Below, piece after piece: positions 1 through 4,921 of a stretch of 5,629 nucleotides of DNA (positions within the stretch are counted from its first letter, which is position 1; every line of letters starts with the position of its first letter). Under the pieces are notes generated by a model that was given only the letters and a program-made list of their open reading frames with translations, searched no databases and was not told the origin of the DNA. The translations under genes and the position numbers were made by a program. The DNA lies in the NCBI GenBank assembly GCA_035306625.1, contig DATGNS010000128.1, positions 1 through 5,629 of the forward strand. The letters run 5' to 3'. The stretch comes from Serpens sp035306625. Its GTDB lineage: Bacteria > Pseudomonadota > Gammaproteobacteria > Pseudomonadales > Pseudomonadaceae.

Positions 1-1
1 C

Positions 2-265
2 TTACTCCTCCAGGCCGTATTCTTTATCCAGCGCGTTCATTCTCCAGGAGTAGAAGAAGATCAACGCAAGGAAGGTCAGAATTGCGCCCTGCTGTGCGAA
101 CCAGAACCCCATATCGGCGCCGCCGATCTGGATGCCCATGAAAAGAGGCCGAAGCAGGATACCAAACCCGTATGAAACTGTTGCCCATACGCAGAGGGTG
201 ATGACGATCAAGCGCAGGTTTGTCTTCCAGTACGCTTTATCTCTTTCAGTAAGTTCTTTCGGCAT
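2..265 (-). CDS. DUF4212 small subunit of a sodium:solute symporter (left operon)
   Basis: An 87-residue inner-membrane protein of the DUF4212 type (small subunit that accompanies VC_2705-type sodium:solute symporters). Visible family marks are the N-terminal AYWKTNLRL, the SYGFGILLRPL stretch, IGGADMGFWFAQQG, and the charged C-terminus LDKEYGLEE. Two membrane segments are apparent, about residues 17-38 and 52-72. The start at 263-265 is chosen because GGAG lies 8 to 12 bases upstream on the minus strand and because the protein then matches the length of its paralogue at 1587-1844; a longer frame to 340 would add a polar, unrelated tail. The stop codon sits inside a GGAGGAGTAAG context nearly identical to the junction in the other operon, so a large SSS subunit probably starts a few bases beyond the left edge. 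Codons are less GC-biased than those of the large symporter gene at 1851-3602. The substrate cannot be read from this subunit. Confidence 0.9.
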   Translation of the reverse strand: MPKELTERDKAYWKTNLRLIVITLCVWATVSYGFGILLRPLFMGIQIGGADMGFWFAQQGAILTFLALIFFYSWRMNALDKEYGLEE

Positions 266-281
266 GAATATGCACTCCAAC

Positions 282-299
282 TGTTTTTTGTTTTTGTTT
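282..299 (-). promoter_or_regulatory. A-rich leader motif, possible Hfq/Crc binding site
   Basis: Read on the minus strand, the stretch just before the ribosome binding site is AAACAAAAACAAAAAACA, A-rich with cytosines spaced every four to seven bases. It resembles the A-rich sequences bound by the distal face of Hfq, which in Pseudomonas acts together with Crc to silence mRNAs of secondary carbon sources. The position, ending about 5 bases before GGAG, would let a bound protein block ribosome loading. The match to AANAANAA repeats is looser than in the right operon. Confidence 0.3.
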
Positions 300-402
300 G
301 CTCCGCATGATGCTTGATTTTCTTTTACCCCCCCTCGCAACCTCCTTCTCTACGGTTTTACGGTCGTTTTTATCCGATGGCCCCCAATGTTTTCGCTGTC
401 GA

Positions 403-430
403 GTTATACGGCACCCCTGCAGGTTTTCCA
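403..430 (-). promoter_or_regulatory. Candidate sigma-70 promoter for the left operon
   Basis: On the minus strand TGGAAA (425-430, 4 of 6 to TTGACA) is followed after 16 bases by TATAAC (403-408, 5 of 6 to TATAAT). Transcription would start near 395 and give a leader of about 130 bases before the start codon at 265. The -35 element coincides with the left edge of the first tandem repeat unit, so the array would lie directly upstream. This is a hand match only; no transcript evidence is available. Confidence 0.35.
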
Positions 431-528
431 TTCGACTTTCGGACCCTTGATAAGTTTGCTGGCTAATTATTTGGGGGCAATTTAATAAAAAACAGCCACA
501 ACCGGCGCACATGCATCGGAAAAAAATA
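425..528. repeat. Tandem repeat unit 1
   Basis: First copy, 104 bp. It contains TGGCTAATTATTTGG at 460-474, an A6 run at 487-492 and the minus-strand mini-hairpin GCCG-GTTG-TGGC at 495-506. A possible larger pairing of TGGCT (460-464) with AGCCA (494-498) spans the core. It ends in GGAAAAAAATA, which forms a GGAAA/TTTCC dyad with the start of unit 2. Confidence 0.8.
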
Positions 529-627
529 TTTCCATTCGACCTTCGGCCCAAGGTAAGTTGGCCTGCTAATTATTTGCCGGCAACTTAATAAAAAACACCC
601 GCGACCGGAGGGCGCCTGAAAAAAATA
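529..627. repeat. Tandem repeat unit 2
   Basis: Second copy, 99 bp. Its core holds a perfect 10-bp palindrome TTGCCGGCAA flanked by TTATT and AATAA arms. The minus-strand mini-hairpin is TCCG-GTCG-CGGG at 598-609, followed in that direction by the T6 run at 590-595. Confidence 0.8.
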
Positions 628-743
628 TTTCCATTCGACTTTCGGCCCCTTTTTCGGCCTTTTTTTAGCGTTGCTCGCTAATTATTTGCAGGCAATTTAT
701 AAAAAAGCAGCCGCGATCTGCGGACATGCCCCTGGAAAAAATA
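628..743. repeat. Tandem repeat unit 3, with internal insertion
   Basis: Third copy, 116 bp. It is longer because of a duplicated CGGCC + T-run (643-666); GGCC at 644-647 and GGCC at 656-659 could pair ahead of seven T residues, giving a weak terminator-like element on the plus strand. The core reads TTGCAGGCAA. The minus-strand hairpin is CCGC-AGATC-GCGG at 711-723, followed by the T6 run at 701-706. Confidence 0.8.
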
Positions 744-844
744 TTTCCATTAAACTTTCGGCCCAATTAAGTTGGCCGGCTAATTATTCGTGGGCAACGT
801 AATAAGAAAACAGCCGTGACCGGCGGGCACACCCAGGAAAAATG
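744..844. repeat. Tandem repeat unit 4, most diverged
   Basis: Fourth copy, 101 bp. It has TTAAAC in place of TTCGAC, and the core is TCGTGGGCAACG. The minus-strand hairpin GCCG-GTCA-CGGC at 813-824 has four Watson-Crick pairs, and the T-tract is interrupted (TTTTCTTATT). CGGCT at 778-782 and AGCCG at 812-816 could also pair. A degenerate next-unit start, CTTCCA, is visible at 845-850, after which the sequence turns GC-rich and the repeat stops. Confidence 0.75.
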
Positions 845-885
845 CTTCCAAGCGCTCGCGGAGGGGGCGCTGCCAGAGGGACCAG

Positions 886-1464
886 ATGGAAGGACGGATC
901 GGCAAGCGTCTTGCGCGGCTAGAGCGCGCTACCAGAGCGCGCTGGCGACGGTACAAAACGAAGAGGGGCGACGCATCGGCCAAGCTGGCCCGCCTGTTAC
1001 GCCCGGACGGGCGCGCGTCGTTCGAGGTTTTCCCTTGGGCAGCAACCGACACCAGGCCTGGGATCGCTGCGCAGCCTGCCGTACGCGATGCCAGCACATA
1101 CCGTTGGCGGGGGACCGGCCTGCTGATCGATGTCGCTCCGCACGCAGGAGCGCAACAGCAGGCGTCGCACTCGCGAGAAGAAGCAGGCCGCCCGCGAGCA
1201 ACTGGCTACCTTCCATCAGCAGGCGGTGATCATGTGCGGCTACCCACCCCTGCCCTGCTTCACGTCCCCATCAAGGAACAGAACGCATCCTGGCTGAGAC
1301 GGCATGAGCCTCGCCCCGCAGAAAACGGGCGCAGGCCAGCCCAGCGAGGCCTGGAGAAACTGCGCCTCTCCTGCCGAGGAATTCCGTCGCGCCGGACCTG
1401 GAACACCTTGCCGGCCCGGCCGATGGAGCGTCCCGCCCGACCTTCGCCGCCGGCGAGCCTGTAA
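886..1464 (+). CDS. Doubtful ORF, Arg/Pro-rich, unrecognised
   Basis: A 192-codon open frame. In its favour, AGAGGG lies at 875-880, five bases before the ATG, and the first ~55 residues (starting MEGRIGKRLARLERATRARW) read like a basic protein. Against it, the C-terminal half is rich in Arg, Pro and Ala with no hydrophobic pattern or known motif. From about 1130 onwards a different frame has the more GC-ending codons. Long spurious frames are common in GC-rich DNA. I would treat it as noncoding or as part of a frameshifted relic. Confidence 0.2.
   Translation: MEGRIGKRLARLERATRARWRRYKTKRGDASAKLARLLRPDGRASFEVFPWAATDTRPGIAAQPAVRDASTYRWRGTGLLIDVAPHAGAQQQASHSREEAGRPRATGYLPSAGGDHVRLPTPALLHVPIKEQNASWLRRHEPRPAENGRRPAQRGLEKLRLSCRGIPSRRTWNTLPARPMERPARPSPPASL
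1130..1297 (+). pseudogene. Possible coding relic in a second frame
   Basis: A 55-codon stretch opening MSLRTQERNSRRRTREKK and passing through AAREQLATFHQQAVIMCGYP. Its codons to about position 1240 end in G or C in most cases, unlike the overlapping 886-1464 frame over the same bases. That is what a fragment of a decayed, frameshifted gene would look like. There is no ribosome binding site before the ATG, and I recognise no family. Confidence 0.15.
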
Positions 1465-1520
1465 ACCCCTGTAACGTGCATGGTAGACAGCCTTTGCACC
1501 GCGACTAATGTCGTAGATCG

Positions 1521-1542
1521 CTGCAGAAATTGACTTCTGTAG
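1521..1542. promoter_or_regulatory. Inverted repeat upstream of the right symporter operon
   Basis: Arms CTGCAGAA (1521-1528) and TTCTGTAG (1535-1542) pair over 8 positions with one G/T mismatch and a 6-base spacer, ATTGAC. It lies 45-66 bases before the start codon at 1587. It could be an operator or, as RNA, a small hairpin in the leader (the mismatch becomes a G-U pair). A smaller dyad, CGAC-TAAT-GTCG, is at 1502-1513. No well-spaced -35/-10 pair stands out nearby, although TAGACA at 1484-1489 and TTGACT at 1530-1535 each resemble a -35 box. Confidence 0.35.
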
Positions 1543-1558
1543 GATGCAAATCCCCCCC

Positions 1559-1577
1559 AACAACAACAATCCGAGGG
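1559..1577 (+). promoter_or_regulatory. AACAACAACAA motif abutting the ribosome binding site
   Basis: AACAACAACAA (1559-1569) is followed after three bases by the ribosome binding site GAGGG (1573-1577), which is nine bases from the ATG at 1587. The motif fits the AANAANAA 'catabolite activity' pattern recognised by Hfq with Crc in Pseudomonas and, more generally, the A-R-N pattern of the Hfq distal face. Binding here would cover the ribosome entry site and repress translation of the symporter when preferred carbon sources are present. Binding is inferred from sequence alone. Confidence 0.45.
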
Positions 1578-1586
1578 CAACATCCC

Positions 1587-1844
1587 ATGTCTGAGAAATC
1601 CAATGCGGAGGCATACTGGGCGGCTAACCTGCGCCTGATATTCGGCAGCCTGATCATATGGGCGCTATGCTCATACGGTTTCGGCATCATCCTGCGTCCC
1701 ATGCTGTCCGGAATCATGATCGGCGGCGCCGATCTTGGCTTCTTCTTCGCCCAGCAGGGCTCCATCTACGTCTTCATCGCGTTGATCTTCTTCTACCGCT
1801 GGAAGATGAACAAACTCGACAAGCAGTTCGGTCTCGAGGAGTAA
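1587..1844 (+). CDS. DUF4212 small subunit of a sodium:solute symporter (right operon)
   Basis: An 85-residue inner-membrane protein, small subunit of the VC_2705-type sodium:solute symporter encoded immediately downstream. It shares the family blocks AYWAANLRL, SYGFGIILRPML, IGGADLGFFFAQQG and LDKQFGLEE with the left-operon protein; over 77 aligned residues I count 52 identities. Two membrane segments, about residues 14-36 and 50-69. The ATG at 1587 is chosen over an upstream start at 1530 because GAGGG at 1573-1577 serves it and because it gives the common family N-terminus. Its stop codon directly follows the GAGGAG (1836-1841) that acts as ribosome binding site for the large subunit, with only 6 bases between the genes. 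This implies translational coupling and balanced subunit synthesis. Confidence 0.93.
   Translation: MSEKSNAEAYWAANLRLIFGSLIIWALCSYGFGIILRPMLSGIMIGGADLGFFFAQQGSIYVFIALIFFYRWKMNKLDKQFGLEE
1836..1841 (+). promoter_or_regulatory. Ribosome binding site of the large symporter subunit
   Basis: GAGGAG lies inside the last codons of the small-subunit gene, nine bases before the ATG at 1851. It fixes the start of the large subunit. The same sequence is present at the end of the left-operon small-subunit gene. Confidence 0.8.
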
Positions 1845-1850
1845 GCCGCG

Positions 1851-3602
1851 ATGAGCCAATTTGCCATCAACATGATTTTCGTGGGGCTTTCGTTCGCCCT
1901 GTACATCGGTATCGCCCTGTGGGCGCGTGCCGGCTCCACCAAGGAGTTCTATGTGGCCGGTGGCGGCGTGGGCCCCATTCCGAACGGGATGGCCACCGCC
2001 GCGGACTGGATGTCCGCCGCGTCATTCATCTCCATGGCCGGCCTGATCTCGGTCGGTTACGTCAACTCCTCCTTCCTGATGGGCTGGACCGGTGGCTACG
2101 TGCTGCTGGCCATGCTGCTGGCTCCCTACCTGCGCAAGTTCGGCAAGTTCACCGTGCCGGATTTCGTGGGTGACCGCTTCTACAGCAAGGGTGCCCGCCT
2201 GGTGGCCGTCGTCGCGCTGCTGCTGACCTCCATCACCTACGTGATCGGCCAGATGAGCGGCGCCGGCGTGGCCTTCGCCCGCTTCCTGGAAGTGAGCAGC
2301 GACGCCGGTATCTGGATCGCCTCGGCCGTGGTGTTCGTGTATGCCGTGATCGGTGGCATGAAGGGCATCACCTACACCCAGGTGGCCCAGTACGTGGTGC
2401 TGATCCTGGCCTATACCATTCCGGCCATCTTCATCTCCCTGCACCTGACCGGCAATCCGATCCCGCAGGTCGGCATGTTCGGCGACCATGTCGATTCCGG
2501 CATGCCGCTGCTGCAGAAGCTGAACGAAGTGGTGCGCGATCTGGGCTTCCAGGACTACACCGGTGACGTGTCCAACAAGCTGAACATGGTGCTGTTCACC
2601 CTGTCGCTGATGATCGGTACCGCCGGTCTGCCGCACGTGATCATCCGCTTCTTCACCGTGCCGAAGGTGGCTGACGCCCGCTCTTCCGCCGGCTGGGCCC
2701 TGGTGTTCATCGCCATCCTGTACACCACCGCTCCGGCCGTGGCCTCCATGGCCCGCCTGAACCTGCTGACCACCGTGTATCCGCAGGGTGTCGAGCAGCC
2801 GGCGCTGGAGTACGCCGAGCGTCCGCAGTGGATGAAGACCTGGGAAGACACCGGTCTGATCACGTTCGAGGACAAGAACAACGACGGCCGTATCCAGTAC
2901 TACAACCCGACCGCTGACTTCAGCGACCGTGGCTGGGCTGGCAACGAGCTGACCGTGAACTCCGACATCCTCGTGCTGGCCAACCCGGAAATCGCCAACC
3001 TGCCGGGCTGGGTGATCGGCATGATCGCCGCGGGTGCCATTGCCGCCGCACTGTCCACCGCAGCCGGTCTGCTGCTGGCCATTTCCTCGGCCATCAGTCA
3101 CGACCTGATCAAGACGATCATCAACCCGAACATCAGCGAGAAGGGGGAAATGCTCGCTGCGCGAATCTCGATGGCCGTGGCGATCCTGGTGGCAACCTAC
3201 CTGGGTCTGAACCCGCCCGGCTTTGCCGCGCAGGTGGTGGCCCTAGCCTTCGGTATCGCGGCATCCTCGATCTTCCCGATGCTGATGATGGGTATCTTCT
3301 CCCGCAAGATGAACAGCGCGGGCGCCATCTCCGGCATGGTCGCCGGCCTGCTGTTCACCGTGGTCTACATCTTCATCTACCTGGGCTGGTTCTTCATCCC
3401 GGGCACCAACAGCCTGCCGAACACTCCGGACAACTGGCTGTTCGGTATCTCCCCGCTGTCGATCGGTAGCGTGGGTGCCCTGATCAACTTCGTCGTCGCC
3501 TTCGCTGTCTCGGCAGTGACTGCCCCGCCGCCGAAGGAAGTTCAGGAACTGGTGGAAAGCGTTCGCTATCCCAAGGGTGCCGGCGCTGCTGTCGCCCACT
3601 GA
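1851..3602 (+). CDS. Sodium:solute symporter large subunit, SSS family, VC_2705 type
   Basis: A 583-residue integral membrane transporter of the SSS (SLC5) family, expected to couple sodium entry to uptake of a small solute; relatives are often annotated as acetate or monocarboxylate symporters, but the substrate is not shown by sequence. About 13 membrane segments are visible. The N-terminal block has the family-like KEFYVAGGGVGPIPNGMATA (31-50) and ADWMSAASFISMAGL (51-65). A TM8-type block AAALSTAAGLLLAISSAI (398-415) carries Ser402/Thr403 where SSS proteins bind sodium. An insert of about 80 residues (306-385) between the segments equivalent to TM7 and TM8 distinguishes it from ActP or PutP; in the LeuT fold that loop faces outside. 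The insert contains DKNNDGRI (341-348), like an EF-hand loop. Codons are strongly GC-ending, suggesting good expression. It forms an operon with the DUF4212 gene upstream. Confidence 0.93.
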   Translation: MSQFAINMIFVGLSFALYIGIALWARAGSTKEFYVAGGGVGPIPNGMATAADWMSAASFISMAGLISVGYVNSSFLMGWTGGYVLLAMLLAPYLRKFGKFTVPDFVGDRFYSKGARLVAVVALLLTSITYVIGQMSGAGVAFARFLEVSSDAGIWIASAVVFVYAVIGGMKGITYTQVAQYVVLILAYTIPAIFISLHLTGNPIPQVGMFGDHVDSGMPLLQKLNEVVRDLGFQDYTGDVSNKLNMVLFTLSLMIGTAGLPHVIIRFFTVPKVADARSSAGWALVFIAILYTTAPAVASMARLNLLTTVYPQGVEQPALEYAERPQWMKTWEDTGLITFEDKNNDGRIQYYNPTADFSDRGWAGNELTVNSDILVLANPEIANLPGWVIGMIAAGAIAAALSTAAGLLLAISSAISHDLIKTIINPNISEKGEMLAARISMAVAILVATYLGLNPPGFAAQVVALAFGIAASSIFPMLMMGIFSRKMNSAGAISGMVAGLLFTVVYIFIYLGWFFIPGTNSLPNTPDNWLFGISPLSIGSVGALINFVVAFAVSAVTAPPPKEVQELVESVRYPKGAGAAVAH

Positions 3603-3616
3603 TTGACAAGGCGTGA

Positions 3617-3641
3617 CGAACCGGAACATCGTTCCGGTTCG
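3617..3641. terminator. Hairpin after the symporter gene (first of two)
   Basis: A perfect 11-bp inverted repeat, CGAACCGGAAC / GTTCCGGTTCG, around an ATC loop, 14 bases after the symporter stop codon. It is followed only by GTTTGAT, so the U-tract is poor. It may act as an mRNA 3'-end stabiliser or a partial terminator together with the hairpin 9 bases further on. Confidence 0.5.
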
Positions 3642-3650
3642 GTTTGATCC

Positions 3651-3690
3651 AGGCGGGCTTCCCTTCAACAAGGAAGCCCGCCTTCATTTT
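3651..3690 (+). terminator. Rho-independent terminator of the symporter operon
   Basis: A perfect 12-bp stem, AGGCGGGCTTCC (3651-3662) and GGAAGCCCGCCT (3672-3683), with a 9-base loop, followed by TCATTTT (3684-3690). It lies between the symporter gene and the start of the next gene at 3706, so that gene should mostly have its own promoter or depend on read-through. Confidence 0.75.
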
Positions 3691-3705
3691 CTGCGGGGAA
3701 TTTCA

Positions 3706-4203
3706 ATGATCTGGCATTTGGTTGCACTGGTAATAGCGGGCCTGGGCGCAGGCGGCATCGGATACCTGCTGCGCAGGCTGAGCCGACAGCGGTTGCCGGC
3801 CTGGATCGTGCCGGCCTGCGCCGCGGCGGGCATGCTGAGCTATCAGATCAACTTCGAGTATTCCTGGGCCTCGCACAAGGCGAGCCAGTTGCCGGCCGGC
3901 TCGGTGGTGGTGGAATCCGACGCGCGCCGCCAGGTGCTGCGTCCCTGGACCTATCTGTTCCCGCTCACCGAGGCCATCAGCGTGGTGGATACCCACAACA
4001 TCCGCCAGGTCGGACAGACCGACGAGAACATCCGGCAATTCATCCTCTACCGCTTCGAACGGGAGTATGTGGACAGGCTGGAGCATCGGATCCACCTGCT
4101 CAACTGCGATACCGCAGAGCTGGTGGCCGCCGAGGGGCCGGGCGCGGGCAAGGTACGCCAGCTGCAACGCGACGCCGAGCTGTACCGCGTGGTCTGCCGC
4201 TAG
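3706..4203 (+). CDS. Conserved-looking hypothetical membrane-anchored protein
   Basis: A 165-residue protein I do not recognise. Two hydrophobic segments, about residues 3-23 and 32-48, separated by a basic stretch (RRLSRQR, 23-29), are followed by a polar domain of about 115 residues. Its readable blocks are WASHKASQLPAGSVVVESD (54-72), LRPWTYLFPLTEAISVVDTH (78-97) and a charged region with many Arg and Glu (110-130). Cysteines occur at 38, 134 and 164. If the basic loop stays in the cytoplasm, both termini would be periplasmic. The ATG at 3706 is chosen over a start at 3613 because GGGGAA (3695-3700) precedes it and the longer frame would run through both terminator hairpins. Codon use is GC-rich and consistent with a real gene. 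It converges on mtgA, with 4 bases between stop codons. Confidence 0.8.
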   Translation: MIWHLVALVIAGLGAGGIGYLLRRLSRQRLPAWIVPACAAAGMLSYQINFEYSWASHKASQLPAGSVVVESDARRQVLRPWTYLFPLTEAISVVDTHNIRQVGQTDENIRQFILYRFEREYVDRLEHRIHLLNCDTAELVAAEGPGAGKVRQLQRDAELYRVVCR

Positions 4204-4207
4204 GGCG

Positions 4208-4921
4208 TCACAGGCGCCGCAGGTAATCCTCACCGCCCAGCTGACGCATCTGCTGGCGAATCCAGAAGGCGCGCCCATCGATGTAGCCGCTGGGCCGCCC
4301 GGCGCTCCAGCGGCGGGGATTGGGCAGCGTGGCCGCCAGCAGGCTGGCCTGACGGTTGCTGAGGCGCGCCGCCGGGACCCGAAAGTGATGTCGGGCCGCC
4401 GCCTCGGCCCCGAATACCCCGTTCCCCCACTCGACGCTGTTCAGGTACACCTCGAGGATGCGCTGCTTGGGCCACAGGGTTTCCAGCAACAGGGTGAACC
4501 AGACTTCCAGCCCCTTGCGCACCCAGCTGCGGCCGGACCAGAGGAACAGGTTCTTGGCCACCTGCTGGCTGAGGGTGCTGGCGCCGCGCAGGCTGCCGCC
4601 CCGGCGGTTGTGTTCCAGCGCATCGCGGATGGCCGGCAGATCGAAGCCCCAGTGCTCGGCGAAGCGCTGATCCTCGGCGGCGATCACCGCCATCTTCAGG
4701 TTGTCCGGCAACTGCTCCCAGGGCAGCCACCGGCGCTGCAGTTCCAGTGCCTCGCCGTCACGCCAGGCCTGCACCTTGCGCTCCACCATCAGCGCGGTGC
4801 CCGGCGGCGGCACCCAGCGCAGCACCAGCACCAGCGCCACGCTCAGCGCCAGCAGGCCCAGCGCCAGCAGCAACAGGCGCTGCAGCAGGCGACGCAGGAA
4901 ATGAGGAAGACGACGAGGCAT
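4208..4921 (-). CDS. mtgA: Monofunctional peptidoglycan glycosyltransferase MtgA
   Basis: A 237-residue inner-membrane enzyme of the GT51 family that polymerises lipid II into glycan strands in the periplasm without a transpeptidase domain. A single N-terminal membrane anchor spans about residues 12-35 (LLQRLLLLALGLLALSVAL). The five GT51 motifs are present in order: EDQRFAEHWGFD (83-94, with catalytic Glu83), GASTLSQQVAKNLFLW (113-128), RKGLEVWFTLLLE (135-147), KQRILEVYLNSVEWGNGVFG (152-171) and ASLLAATLPNPRRW (192-205). Length matches typical MtgA. The start is placed at 4921, eight bases after GAAGG on the minus strand; an ATG directly before it (4924) and one at 4936 are alternatives, the latter without a good ribosome binding site. 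It is divergent from the DUF423 gene and convergent with the hypothetical gene. Confidence 0.95.
   Translation of the reverse strand: MPRRLPHFLRRLLQRLLLLALGLLALSVALVLVLRWVPPPGTALMVERKVQAWRDGEALELQRRWLPWEQLPDNLKMAVIAAEDQRFAEHWGFDLPAIRDALEHNRRGGSLRGASTLSQQVAKNLFLWSGRSWVRKGLEVWFTLLLETLWPKQRILEVYLNSVEWGNGVFGAEAAARHHFRVPAARLSNRQASLLAATLPNPRRWSAGRPSGYIDGRAFWIRQQMRQLGGEDYLRRL

Larger units (their letters stand above)
425..844. repeat. Array of four ~100-bp tandem repeats
   Basis: Four head-to-tail units start at 425, 529, 628 and 744 (lengths 104, 99, 116 and 101). Each opens with TTTCCATTCGACTTTCGGCC (varied to TTAAAC in unit 4). Each continues with GCTAATTATTTG, then a GGCAA core, then TTAATAAAAAACAGCC or a close variant, then a GC-rich segment, and closes with GGAAAAAATA running into the next TTTCC. 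Unit 3 is longer because CGGCC plus a T-run is duplicated at 643-666. The TAATTA cores lie 103, 112 and 102 bases apart. The array is AT-rich and full of A-tracts against GC-rich surroundings. No reading frame runs through it. It sits between two divergent symporter operons, nearer the left one. Function is unknown; binding-site array, bent DNA or repeated small RNA modules are all possible. Confidence 0.85.
845..1500. other. GC-rich intergenic stretch without a convincing gene
   Basis: About 650 bases of GC-rich sequence between the repeat array and the right operon's leader. Open frames exist on both strands, but all give Arg/Pro/Ala-rich products with no recognisable domain. I see no tRNA or rRNA signature, no inverted terminal repeats, and no transposase motif. 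The better coding-like pieces are listed separately with low confidence. It may be a degraded gene remnant. Confidence 0.5.

Noticed and set aside
460..790. Sigma-54-like -24/-12 spacing (TGGC-N7-TTGG and variants) in each repeat core
   Set aside because: The spacing fits in all four units, but each copy lacks one of the essential dinucleotides (GG at -24 or GC at -12), so none is a credible sigma-54 promoter.
425..844. CRISPR array
   Set aside because: Units are about 100 bp of related sequence throughout, with no short constant repeats separated by unique spacers, and no cas genes are visible.
425..850. Insertion sequence or MITE
   Set aside because: There is no transposase, no paired terminal inverted repeats around the array and no target-site duplication that I can see.
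1240..1614. Minus-strand open frame of 124 codons spanning the right operon leader
   Set aside because: It crosses the start of the DUF4212 gene and the operon leader, lacks a ribosome binding site, and shows no domain.
2022..3101. Long minus-strand open frame of 359 codons
   Set aside because: It lies inside the well-supported symporter gene, is rich in His, Gly and Gln as expected for an antisense frame of GC-rich DNA, and has no motif.
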